DNA of 64,000 bases from an uncultured Butyricicoccus sp. (GCA_904420185.1 CAJFUJ010000057.1:1-64000); one strand, 5' to 3'. Positions 18,352-27,305 are shown, numbered from the stretch's first letter. Notes: generated by a model not told the origin, from the letters alone. Program-made: numbers and translations.

Positions 18352-19592
18352 TTTGTATCCTCCTCCAAAGCCGCGGAAAGGCCGGCCAAACGGCCGGTCG
18401 CCCAGGCGATTTGCAGATTGAAACCGCCGGTGTAAGCGTCCACATCCAGCACTTCTCCAGCAAAATACAGGCCCTTCACCTTTTTGGAAGCCATGTTTTT
18501 GGGGTTGACCTCCTTGACTGACACGCCGCCGGTCGTGATGATGGCCTCAGCGATCGGCCGTGCGCCTGCAATGCGCACCGGGAAGGCCTTGAGAATATTT
18601 ATCAGTTTTTGCCTTTCGATCCGGGTAACCGAATGCACCTTTTCGCGCGGGTCGATGCCGGACAGCTGTACGACCACCGGAATGAGTTTGCGCGGCAGCA
18701 GCTCGCCCAGAGCGTTGATAAAATCGCTGTTTTTGTGCTTTTCAAAGTCGGAAAGTAAGCGCTTATCCAGGGTCTTTTCGTCAAGTGCAGGCTTGAGATC
18801 GATCGCAAGACGGTAGGTTTTGCTGCCAAAATGGCGCAAATGTGCCGAAGCGGACAAAATCAGCGGGCCGGATACGCCAAAATGGGTGAAGAGCATCTCA
18901 CCAAACTCCTCAAACACCTTTTTTTCATTTTCAAAGGCGGAAACACGCACATTTTTCAGCGAAAGCCCCATGAGCTCCCGGCACAGCTCGCCGTCCTCGA
19001 CCAGCGGGACCAGGGAGGGCCGGGGCGGGATGACCGTATGCCCCAGCGCGCGGGCAAAGCGGTAGCCGTCGCCGGTCGAGCCGGTCGCCGGATAGGATGC
19101 CCCACCAGTGGCTACAATCACGCGGGTGGCCGGGTAGTCTTTGCCGCCCGCCCGCACGCCGCAAATGGCGCCGTCCTGCGTGAGCAGCGCCTGCACCGGA
19201 TAAAAGACAAGTTGTACGCCTTGCTCTTTGACAAAATGGAACAAGGCGTCCACAACATCGGCCGCCTTGTCGGACACCGGGAATACCCGTCCGCCGCGCT
19301 CGGTCTTCAGCGGCACCCCGCGCGCTTCAAAGAAGGCCATGACCTGTGTCGGGGGAAACTGCCCGAGTGCCGAATATAAAAAGCGCGGGTTGACTGGGAC
19401 ATGATCCAGCACTTGCTGCACGGCGCAATTGTTGGTCAAGTTGCAGCGGCCCTTGCCGGTGATGTAGAGCTTGCGGCCCACCTTGGGGTTGGTTTCAAAT
19501 AAGCGCACCTGCGCGCCGCTTTGGGCGGCAAATCCGGCGGCCATCAGCCCAGCGGCGCCGCCGCCCACAACCGCGATGGTTTGCGTGGTCAA
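18348..19592 (-). CDS. NAD(P)/FAD-dependent oxidoreductase, HI0933/BaiN-like family
   Basis: IAVVGGGAAGLMAAGFAAQSGAQVRLFETNPKVGRKLYITGKGRCNLTNN. Confidence 0.9.
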   Translation of the reverse strand: MTTQTIAVVGGGAAGLMAAGFAAQSGAQVRLFETNPKVGRKLYITGKGRCNLTNNCAVQQVLDHVPVNPRFLYSALGQFPPTQVMAFFEARGVPLKTERGGRVFPVSDKAADVVDALFHFVKEQGVQLVFYPVQALLTQDGAICGVRAGGKDYPATRVIVATGGASYPATGSTGDGYRFARALGHTVIPPRPSLVPLVEDGELCRELMGLSLKNVRVSAFENEKKVFEEFGEMLFTHFGVSGPLILSASAHLRHFGSKTYRLAIDLKPALDEKTLDKRLLSDFEKHKNSDFINALGELLPRKLIPVVVQLSGIDPREKVHSVTRIERQKLINILKAFPVRIAGARPIAEAIITTGGVSVKEVNPKNMASKKVKGLYFAGEVLDVDAYTGGFNLQIAWATGRLAGLSAALEEDTK

Positions 19593-19612
19593 AATTGAAA
19601 AACCTCTTTCTG

Positions 19613-20479
19613 TTAGGATTCATCTTCCACCGATTCATACACATGGTATTCATCCCAGATGGATTCGAGTTGGTTGAAGGTGGATTCAACCTCCTCCTGC
19701 CGGCCCATGGTCACTTGCACGATCAGCGCGTTGATGACCGACAGTGGGGCTACCAACGAATCGACGAAGCTGGCCATGTCGCTCTTGGCGATCAGTGTGT
19801 GGTCAGCGTAGCGCGCCAGGGGGGACAAACGGGAGTCGGTCAACGCGATAACTTTGGCGCCGCGGTCCTTGGAATACTTCATGGCCGACAGCGTGCGCTG
19901 GGAGTAGCGCGGGAAACTGATGCCAACGAACACATCCTCAGGGCCGATGTGCAGCAGCTGCTCGAAAATTTCGCTGACACTGTTGGTGTAAAGCACGCAG
20001 ACATTTTCAAACAGCAGGGTAAAATAAAATCCCATAAAGTTGGCCAATGCGCTGGCCGAACGGACACCCAAGATATAGATTTTGCGTGCGCCCGCGATGG
20101 CCTCGGCTGAGCGGTGAAAGGCATCGCGGTCCAGCTCGTCGAGTGTCAGGCGGATTTTTTCCACATCCGAGCCCAGCACGGTTTCGAGCACATCCCGGTT
20201 GCCCATACGGTCGCCCGCGACCTCCATACGCTGCACAGCGGTCAAGCGGTTGCGGATCATCTCCTGCAACGCCTTTTGCAGGTGCGGGTATCCATCATAC
20301 CCCAGCTCAGTGGCAAAGCGGACAACGGTCGATTCACTGACGCCAACCGTAGCCCCCAAGCGGCTGGCGGTCATAAATGCGGCCTTGTCATAATGTTCGG
20401 CGATATAGCGGGCAATGAGCCGCTGACCTTTTGAAAAACCGGATAGGTTGGTTTGAATTTTGCTCATGAGATCATTCAC
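19613..20479 (-). CDS. MurR/RpiR family transcriptional regulator (HTH + SIS)
   Basis: AAFMTASRLGATVGVSESTVVRFATELGYDGYPHLQKAL plus SIS domain (VFVGISFPRYSQRTLSAMKYSKDRGAKVIALTDS); GTG start proposed. Confidence 0.88.
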   Translation of the reverse strand: MNDLMSKIQTNLSGFSKGQRLIARYIAEHYDKAAFMTASRLGATVGVSESTVVRFATELGYDGYPHLQKALQEMIRNRLTAVQRMEVAGDRMGNRDVLETVLGSDVEKIRLTLDELDRDAFHRSAEAIAGARKIYILGVRSASALANFMGFYFTLLFENVCVLYTNSVSEIFEQLLHIGPEDVFVGISFPRYSQRTLSAMKYSKDRGAKVIALTDSRLSPLARYADHTLIAKSDMASFVDSLVAPLSVINALIVQVTMGRQEEVESTFNQLESIWDEYHVYESVEDES

Positions 20480-20675
20480 GACTGAATACTCTCCCCTTGA
20501 CAAATTTCCTATGTTTATTTTACTGGCCCCGCATGAAAATTGCAAGTTCTTTCGGACTGTTCATGCAAAATTCAAAGAATTTTTTTACATCCCATGTTTG
20601 ACAGGCGGATGCGTGCAGGGCAGCGCTAGGGGGATGCATTGGTCAAAATTCTGGCGGCAGACCTTCAACCATTGC

Positions 20676-20704
20676 ATTACAGGAGAAAATCCGGTATACT
20701 TAAA
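20676..20704 (+). promoter_or_regulatory. Candidate promoter of macro-domain gene (TTGCAT-17-TATACT)
   Basis: ttgcat tacaggagaaaatccgg tatact read around 20675-20705. Confidence 0.5.
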
Positions 20705-20830
20705 CGATAAAAGCTGATCGAGACCGTGTGATGAAATAGCGAGGGTGGCGGAAAATGCCGATCGTGCAGAACCCGATTGGCAGCCCCGCTTGCACACACT
20801 AGGTAATTTACCTGAAAGGAGAGCCTTGCG

Positions 20831-21340
20831 ATGAAGATCCAGATCGAACGCGGAGATATCACAACCTATGCAGTAGACGCCATTGTCAATGCAGCCAACA
20901 CTTCTCTCTTGGGCGGTGGCGGGGTGGATGGCGCCATCCATCGCGCCGCAGGCCCCGAACTGTTGGCCGAATGCCGCACGTTAAACGGTTGCCAAACCGG
21001 CCAGGCCAAGATCACAAAGGGCTACCGGCTACCGGCTAAGTTCGTCATCCACACGCCAGGACCTGTCTGGCGGGGCGGGACCCATGGCGAAGCTGCGCTG
21101 TTGCGCGACAGCTATCGCAATAGCCTGCTACTTGCACAGGAAAACGGCTGCCAGAGCGTAGCATTTCCATCGATTAGCACCGGGGTCTACCACTTTCCCC
21201 TCGAACAAGCGGCCGAGATCGCCTGTGCCACCATCCGGCAGACCCTGGCTGAATGCCCGGGCATCCAAACGGTCTATGTCGTGTGCTTTAACCAGCAGAC
21301 TTTGGATGCTTTCCGGCGCGCGGAGCAAAAACTGCTATGA
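20831..21340 (+). CDS. Macro-domain protein (O-acetyl-ADP-ribose deacetylase-like)
   Basis: IERGDITTYAVDAIVNAANTSLLGGGGVDGAIHRAAGPELLAEC; FPSISTGVYHFP. Confidence 0.92.
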   Translation: MKIQIERGDITTYAVDAIVNAANTSLLGGGGVDGAIHRAAGPELLAECRTLNGCQTGQAKITKGYRLPAKFVIHTPGPVWRGGTHGEAALLRDSYRNSLLLAQENGCQSVAFPSISTGVYHFPLEQAAEIACATIRQTLAECPGIQTVYVVCFNQQTLDAFRRAEQKLL

Positions 21341-22233
21341 AGACGCTTTATGCGGCGTGCCGTCTGTGCCCGCGGGCATGCGGCGTCAACCGGCTGGCGG
21401 GGGAAAAAGGGGCATGCGGCGCAACCGCCCGCTTGGAGCTCAGCCGCGCCGCCTTACATCTGTGGGAAGAACCGCCGCTGACCGGCGCGAAAGGCTCGGG
21501 GACGGTGTTTTTCACCCACTGTGCGCTGGGGTGTGTATACTGCCAGAACCGTGCAATTAGCGTGCGCCAAGCCACCGGTGTGCCGACAGACGAAGTGCGT
21601 CTGGCGCAGATCTTCTTGGAGCTGCAGGCGCAGGGCGCGCAGAATGTCAATTTGGTCACAGCCGGGCAGTATTTGCCCCATGTGGTTTTGGGTATCCGCC
21701 GGGCGCGCGCGGACGGCTTGCGCATCCCGGTGGTGTATAACTGCGGCGGCTATGAATCGCCGGACGCGCTGCGGCTGCTGGACGGATTGGTGCAAATCTA
21801 CCTGCCCGATTTGAAGTATTATAGCAGCTATTATGCCGGGATGTATTCGAATGCGCCCGATTATTTTGAGGTTGCAGATGTGGCAATCGGGGAAATGGTG
21901 CGCCAGGCCGGTCCGGTCGCATTCGATTCCCAGGGGAATATGCTGCGCGGTGTTATCATCCGCCACCTGATGCTGCCCGGCCTTTTGGGCGACACCAAGC
22001 AGGTGCTCCGGCACATCGCCGCGCATTGGGGCGATCGGGTGCAAGTCAGCTTGATGCGGCAGTATACCCCCACCGGCATGGAGGGGTATCCTGAACTTGA
22101 CCGCACTGTCACGCAGGAAGAATACGACGAAGCGGTGCAATATTTTTCCGACCTGGGTCTTTGCGGCTATTTGCAGGATGCGGAAACTGCGTCCGAAAGC
22201 TTTATCCCCTCTTTTTTAGGAGAGGGGATTTGA
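21337..22233 (+). CDS. Radical SAM protein, PflA-like (COG1313 type)
   Basis: FFTHCALGCVYCQN (CxxxCxxC); N-terminal Cys-rich AACRLCPRACGVNRLAGEKGACG. Confidence 0.87.
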   Translation: MKTLYAACRLCPRACGVNRLAGEKGACGATARLELSRAALHLWEEPPLTGAKGSGTVFFTHCALGCVYCQNRAISVRQATGVPTDEVRLAQIFLELQAQGAQNVNLVTAGQYLPHVVLGIRRARADGLRIPVVYNCGGYESPDALRLLDGLVQIYLPDLKYYSSYYAGMYSNAPDYFEVADVAIGEMVRQAGPVAFDSQGNMLRGVIIRHLMLPGLLGDTKQVLRHIAAHWGDRVQVSLMRQYTPTGMEGYPELDRTVTQEEYDEAVQYFSDLGLCGYLQDAETASESFIPSFLGEGI

Positions 22234-22239
22234 AGGCGC

Positions 22240-22268
22240 TTGACGGCGCGGAAAAAGTGTGCTATATT
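22240..22268 (+). promoter_or_regulatory. Promoter of T-box transcript (TTGACG-17-TATATT)
   Basis: TTGACG 22240-22245; TATATT 22263-22268. Confidence 0.7.
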
Positions 22269-22284
22269 GAATGTACTTTAGAAG

Positions 22285-22577
22285 TTTATAGCGAAATATG
22301 CGATGAAAAGAAGAGTACTCGGCAGGCAAACGCAACAGAGAGCTTTCGTTTGGTGAAAGAAAGCGCGCACTTGCAGCCGTGGAAAATGGCCTTGGAGCTG
22401 CGCACCGACCCTGCACTTTTGCGGGTTAGGATGCGATGGGCGCGCCCATTACAGCGCTTGGAGTATCGGAATAGGCCTGTACTCGACAAGGTCCGCACTG
22501 TGAGGTGCGGATGAACCAAAGGTGGTACCACGAAGCTATGCTCTCGTCCTTCGGCAAGGAGGACGGGGGCTTTTTTA
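22285..22577 (+). promoter_or_regulatory. T-box leader (tRNA-sensing) with terminator
   Basis: GATGAAAAGAAGAGTA ... AGAGAGCTTTCGTTTGGTGAAAGAAAGC ... GAAAATGGCCTTGGAGCTGCGCACC ... AACCAAAGGTGGTACCACG (T-box) ... CGTCCTTCGGCAAGGAGGACGGGGGCTTTTTTATT. Confidence 0.92.
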
Positions 22578-22598
22578 TTGTTGGAAAGGAGAATCAAT

Positions 22599-23102
22599 AT
22601 GCAAATTACATTGCGCAAATGGGAAGAACGGGACAGGAACAGTCTGGCGCAGTATGCAAACAACCCCAAAATTTCGGCCTGCCTGCGGGATACGTTTCCA
22701 TATCCCTACACAGAAGAGGACGCTGCATTTTTTATCCGCACGGCGCGCCATGCCCATTCGGAACGGGAATGGGTTCTGGCGATCGATTGCTGTGGTCAGG
22801 CCATTGGGGGCATCACGTTACAATTTGGCAGCGATGTATACGCACGCACGGCCGAGCTGGGGTATTGGGTAGGCGAGCCCTATTGGAACCAAGGCGCTGC
22901 AACCCAGGCCGTACAAGCATTGTGTACACGCGCTTTTGCGGAAACCCCTACGGTGCGTATCCAAGCCGAGGTGTTTGCCAACAATCCCGCGTCTATCCAG
23001 GTGTTGCAAAAAAACCGCTTCATCCAAGAAGGCTATTTTTGCAATCGGATTTACAAACAGGGGAGGTTTCTCGATTCGGTTTTGTTTGCCTTCTTGAAGT
23101 GA
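22599..23102 (+). CDS. GNAT family N-acetyltransferase (RimJ/RimL-like)
   Basis: MQITLRKWEERDRNSLAQYANNPKISACLRDTFPYPYTEEDAAFFI...ELGYWVGEPYWNQGAATQAVQALCTRAF; RBS GGAAAGGAG. Confidence 0.87.
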   Translation: MQITLRKWEERDRNSLAQYANNPKISACLRDTFPYPYTEEDAAFFIRTARHAHSEREWVLAIDCCGQAIGGITLQFGSDVYARTAELGYWVGEPYWNQGAATQAVQALCTRAFAETPTVRIQAEVFANNPASIQVLQKNRFIQEGYFCNRIYKQGRFLDSVLFAFLK

Positions 23103-23193
23103 GCAAGGCGTTCAAAAAACAGGTACCCAGTGGGTTCGGCCTAGTTCACGGTCTGTTTCCGGTTACAATTTTATTACGGTGCCACTAGAGAAC

Positions 23194-23222
23194 TTGACAG
23201 GATTCGACAGATACAGTATCCT
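23194..23222 (+). promoter_or_regulatory. Promoter (TTGACA-17-TATCCT) of SGNH/MBOAT operon
   Basis: TTGACA 23194-23199, TATCCT 23217-23222. Confidence 0.65.
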
Positions 23223-23280
23223 TAACTCAGTATCGAGTTTTACCGAAATACTTTTCCATTTAAAAGGAAGCCGTTGATCG

Positions 23281-23314
23281 AACAGTTCGGTGGATGCACA
23301 CCGAACTGTTTTAA
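23281..23314 (+). promoter_or_regulatory. Leader hairpin (12-bp perfect stem), possible attenuator
   Basis: AACAGTTCGGTG-gatgca-CACCGAACTGTT followed by TT only. Confidence 0.55.
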
Positions 23315-23356
23315 CATCTGAGAGTGTTTTAACTTTAGAAAAATGGGGTAAATCTG

Positions 23357-24100
23357 ATGATTCCAAATAAGAAATTGCTTGCTTTCATAACTGTAATGGT
23401 ATTTGCCTTTACAACCATATCCGGATGTGCGGGTGGGAAAGGCGCGTCAAGTGAAAGCCCAGACAGCGCTGCGGCGAGCAGTGCGCCGGCAGCATCCCAA
23501 TCGGCGGCGGATGAACCGCCGCAGCCGGCCGATTTGTCCACGGCCGCTATGGTGGGCAATTCTTACTTAGAAGGGTTCGTCGGGTACAATATCCTGCCGG
23601 AAACCGATTGCTTTTTCCGGGTTGGCTTGACCATCCGTACGGTGTTCACCGAACCGATGATTGGCCGCGATATTCCGGTGATCGACGAGCTGAGCAACGG
23701 GAAAACCTATGACCGGGTTTTCCTGTGTTTCGGTGAAAATGAGTTGGGATGGACCAATTTGCAGGCCTTTTACGACGGATATGGCGACGTGATCGATGCA
23801 GTTCGGGCGCGCCAGCCCGAAGCAGCCGTCTATGTGCAATCGATCTTGCCGGTATCTGCCGAGGTGTCGGCAAAGAATCAGGATTCCACCAACAACGATC
23901 GTATCCGGCAGTTCAACGAGATGCTCAAGCAGCTGGCAAGCGAGAAGGACGCGGTCTATTTGGACGTGGCCTCGGTGATGACCGACGAAAACGGAAACCT
24001 GCCCGATGGCGCCGCGACAGACGGCATCCATCCGGGAATTGAATACTATGAAATTTGGGCGGAATATCTGCGGGAAAATGCAATTCTGCCGAGCGAATAG
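23357..24100 (+). CDS. SGNH/GDSL-type hydrolase lipoprotein
   Basis: Lipobox TTISGCAGG; block I MVGNSYLEG, block III FGENELGW, block V DGIHPG. Confidence 0.82.
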   Translation: MIPNKKLLAFITVMVFAFTTISGCAGGKGASSESPDSAAASSAPAASQSAADEPPQPADLSTAAMVGNSYLEGFVGYNILPETDCFFRVGLTIRTVFTEPMIGRDIPVIDELSNGKTYDRVFLCFGENELGWTNLQAFYDGYGDVIDAVRARQPEAAVYVQSILPVSAEVSAKNQDSTNNDRIRQFNEMLKQLASEKDAVYLDVASVMTDENGNLPDGAATDGIHPGIEYYEIWAEYLRENAILPSE

Positions 24101-24114
24101 AGGAGAAATAACCG

Positions 24115-24582
24115 ATGAAAAGCAAAAGAACTTTACAGGCATTTGTAGGACTGGCTCTTGCCTTTACACTGACCGCTTGCGGCGGACAAACCGAGATCGA
24201 TCCTGCGCAGGCACTCTCTTCTATGGAGGAGCAGCTGACCTTCACCGACCAGCTGGCCCAAATTGACAAGAGCGGCGCTTGCCGTGCATATGGTGTGGAG
24301 GAGGATCTGGTGGAGGACTGTGCCGCCCTGTCCGGTTCGGGCGCCACGGCTGAAAGCCTTTCGGTCTGGAAAGCAGTGGATGCGGACAGCGCCGAACAGA
24401 TCGAGTCCCAGCTGCAAACCTTTGTGGACGGCTACATCGAGGGCTATGCATCGTACAAGCCCGAAGAGGTCCCCAAGTTAGAGAGTGCCATTTTGTCCCG
24501 CTCGGGTGTGTACGTCATCCTGTGCGTTTCGGCGGACAATGAGGCGGCCCAATCGGTGGTTGAGCAAGCGCTGCAATCCTAA
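24115..24582 (+). CDS. DUF4358-type small lipoprotein
   Basis: Signal/lipobox FTLTACGG; domain resembles DUF4358 (DLVEDCAALSGSGATAESLSVWKAVD...). Confidence 0.65.
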   Translation: MKSKRTLQAFVGLALAFTLTACGGQTEIDPAQALSSMEEQLTFTDQLAQIDKSGACRAYGVEEDLVEDCAALSGSGATAESLSVWKAVDADSAEQIESQLQTFVDGYIEGYASYKPEEVPKLESAILSRSGVYVILCVSADNEAAQSVVEQALQS

Positions 24583-24606
24583 CAAAGCGGAGAAAGGACG
24601 CGCGCT

Positions 24607-25995
24607 TTGAGCTTTGCCAGTTTAACGTTTTTGTATTTTTTCCTGCCCTTGGTTTTGCTGGGGTATTATCTCTTGCCCAATGGGCTGCGCAACGGGTTCC
24701 TCCTGCTCGCCAACCTGGTGTTTTATGCGTGGGGGGAGCCCTCCTTTCTGTTTGTCATCTTATTGACAACCATTGTGAATTTCTGTGCGGCAAAATGGAT
24801 GGTCAAGCGCCCAGAAGGCAAGAAAATGTGGGCGGCAGCGGCGATTGCCATCGACTTGCTGCTGCTTTTGGTGTTTAAATATGCGGCGTTTGTCGTGGAT
24901 ACCTTGCGGCCGCTCTTTTTTTGGACCGAGCTGCCCCATTTGGACATCACGCTGCCGCTGGGCATCTCCTTTTACACCTTCCAGGTGCTGTCCTACATCA
25001 TCGATGTATACCGCGCCGACGTGCAGCCCGAAAAAGGATTTGTCCGCTTTGCTACCTACATGACTCTGTTCCCACAGCTCATCGCTGGACCCATTATCCG
25101 TTACCGCGACCTGGCCGACCAGCTGGGCGTGCGGCGGCAGAACCTGCAACGGTTTGCCGACGGCGTGCGGCTGCTTCTCATCGGGCTGAGCAAAAAAATC
25201 TTGCTGGCCAACCCCATGGGCGCGCTGTGGGAGGGGTTGCAGGCCGCGCCCGCAGAAAACGGGCTGCTGGGCGCCTGGCTGGGCGCGCTGGCGTTTACGC
25301 TGCAAATCTACCTGGATTTCAGCGCCTATTCGGATATGGCGCGTGGGCTAGGTAAGCTGTTTGGCTTTGAGATCCCGATCAACTTCGACTATCCCTATAT
25401 TTCGCGCAGTATTACCGAGTTTTGGCGGCGCTGGCACATTTCGCTGGGCACCTGGTTCCGCGACTATGTCTATTTCCCGCTGGGCGGCAGCCGCGCGAGC
25501 CGCGGGAGAACCGTGCGCAATCTGTTGGTGGTGTGGGCGCTGACCGGCCTGTGGCACGGCGCAAGCTGGAACTTTGTGCTGTGGGGGCTGTATTACTTCG
25601 CGCTGCTCGTTCTGGAAAAGCTGTGGCTGGGCCGGATACTCAGCCGGTGCCCGGGCTGGGTCTGCCATGTGTACGCCATGTTTTTCGTCGTGGTGGGCTG
25701 GGTGCTGTTCGCCTTTGACGGGTTTGACGGCCTGGGCGGCTATTTGTACGCGATGTTCTGCCCGGCGGACGGCCTGATCGGTGAACACGCGCGGGTACTG
25801 GCGCTGACCTATGCGCCGCTCGTGTGCGTCTCCATTTTGGCCTGCCTGCCGCTGGGCAAAAAGCTGGCCGGGCGATGGAAGCAAAAGGTGGCCTGGCCGG
25901 TGGCCGAATGTCTGCTGTGCGGCGGGGCGGTGCTGCTGTGCACGGCCTCGCTGGTCGCGCAGAGCTATAACCCCTTCTTGTATTTCCGGTTTTAA
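24607..25995 (+). CDS. MBOAT family O-acyltransferase (AlgI/DltB-like)
   Basis: Polytopic; LIAGPIIRYRDLADQ, FWRRWHISLGTWFRDYVYFPLGGSRASRGRTVRNLLVVWALTGLWHGASWNFVLWG. Confidence 0.93.
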   Translation: MSFASLTFLYFFLPLVLLGYYLLPNGLRNGFLLLANLVFYAWGEPSFLFVILLTTIVNFCAAKWMVKRPEGKKMWAAAAIAIDLLLLLVFKYAAFVVDTLRPLFFWTELPHLDITLPLGISFYTFQVLSYIIDVYRADVQPEKGFVRFATYMTLFPQLIAGPIIRYRDLADQLGVRRQNLQRFADGVRLLLIGLSKKILLANPMGALWEGLQAAPAENGLLGAWLGALAFTLQIYLDFSAYSDMARGLGKLFGFEIPINFDYPYISRSITEFWRRWHISLGTWFRDYVYFPLGGSRASRGRTVRNLLVVWALTGLWHGASWNFVLWGLYYFALLVLEKLWLGRILSRCPGWVCHVYAMFFVVVGWVLFAFDGFDGLGGYLYAMFCPADGLIGEHARVLALTYAPLVCVSILACLPLGKKLAGRWKQKVAWPVAECLLCGGAVLLCTASLVAQSYNPFLYFRF

Positions 25996-26007
25996 GGGGG
26001 TATACGC

Positions 26008-27126
26008 ATGAAAAAACAAAATCTTGTGTTGACGGTCGGGTTTTGCCTGCTGCTAGCCGGAATGCAGGCGGCCTTTTGGCTGCTGCCCAAACAGAGCTTT
26101 TCGGAGAATGAAAAGCGGGTGTTGCAGGAGGTCCCGTCCTTTAGCCTGTCCAGCTTGTGGAGCGGCCGGTGGTTCCAATCCATGGATTCCTACTTTTCCG
26201 ACCATTTTGCCGGGCGGGATTTCTGGGTGGGCCTGCATGCCTACGCCAACCAGCTGGAGGGGCTGAACGCCGCCGGGGAGATCTACCGCGGCAAGGACGG
26301 CTGGCTGCTGCACCGGCCGGTGGAGGCGGGTGATATCTGGGAACAGAACCTGCAAACGCTTTCGGATTTTGCGGAGCAGCATCACAATTTGACCATGCTG
26401 TGCATCCCGACCACGGGCGCGGTGATGACCGACAAGCTGCCCGCGCTGCACGACCGCTATCCGGACCAGGACCTGCTCGCCGCATTGCAGCAGTCGTGTG
26501 ACGGGATGCAGTGGGTGGATTTGCTGCCTGTGCTGGCCGAAAACAAGGATGCGGGCGTGTATTACCGGACCGACCACCATTGGACCAGCTATGGCGCCTA
26601 CCTGGGCTACTGCGCCCTGGCTAGGGCCTGGGGGCTGGACGCGGCCGCGCAAACCGACTACCAAATCCAAACCCACGATGGGTTTTATGGGACCGCCTAT
26701 TCGGAAAGCGGCCTGTGGGCGACTGCGCCGGACAGCATCGCCCTATGGACCGACCCGGCAGTCCAGATCCATACGACCATCTACGACCAGAACATCCCGG
26801 CCCCGATCGAGCAAGAGGGAGTCTTTTTCCGCGAGCATCTGGAACAGGCCGACCAGTACCCGGTGTTTTTAGACGGCAACCACGCGCGCGTGACCTTGAC
26901 GTCAGATGCGCCGGGCGGTAAGTTGCTCGTGGTCCGCGATTCGTTTGCCCATTGCTTGGCCCCCTTTTTCAGCCGCCACTTCCAGACGGTTGACCTGATC
27001 GACCTGCGATATTTTAAGGAGCAGACCATCTCCCAGCTGATAAAGCAGAACCAGTACGACCGGGTTTTGTTTGTCTTTGGTCTGGATACCCTGACCAGTG
27101 ACCGCAGCCTGCAATGGCTGGAATGA
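26008..27126 (+). CDS. DHHW-family protein (AlgJ/AlgX-like extracytoplasmic O-acetyltransferase)
   Basis: N-terminal anchor; YYRTDHHWTSYGAYLGY and VVRDSFAHCLAPFFS. Confidence 0.87.
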   Translation: MKKQNLVLTVGFCLLLAGMQAAFWLLPKQSFSENEKRVLQEVPSFSLSSLWSGRWFQSMDSYFSDHFAGRDFWVGLHAYANQLEGLNAAGEIYRGKDGWLLHRPVEAGDIWEQNLQTLSDFAEQHHNLTMLCIPTTGAVMTDKLPALHDRYPDQDLLAALQQSCDGMQWVDLLPVLAENKDAGVYYRTDHHWTSYGAYLGYCALARAWGLDAAAQTDYQIQTHDGFYGTAYSESGLWATAPDSIALWTDPAVQIHTTIYDQNIPAPIEQEGVFFREHLEQADQYPVFLDGNHARVTLTSDAPGGKLLVVRDSFAHCLAPFFSRHFQTVDLIDLRYFKEQTISQLIKQNQYDRVLFVFGLDTLTSDRSLQWLE

Positions 27127-27150
27127 CGGCCGAACGATATAGAGCACCGG

Positions 27151-27194
27151 CAGCCCCGGAAAGCGATGGATGTGCGCTTTCCGGGGCTGTTTTG
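27151..27194 (+). terminator. Intrinsic terminator of O-acylation operon
   Basis: CAGCCCCGGAAAGCG...CGCTTTCCGGGGCTGTTTT. Confidence 0.85.
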
Positions 27195-27305
27195 CATGGG
27201 GCAGTGCCGGAAAACGTGCAGACGGTAGGCGAGGGGATGGGGCCACTGTCAAGACTCCCAAAAATAAGGGCAAAGTTTTGTGAAATCAGACAAAAGTAAC
27301 TGTGA

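Noticed and set aside
19613-20479. RpiR regulator as the controller of the sugar operon at 27405
   Set aside because: It is 7 kb away on the opposite strand with unrelated genes between; no shared operator was identified.
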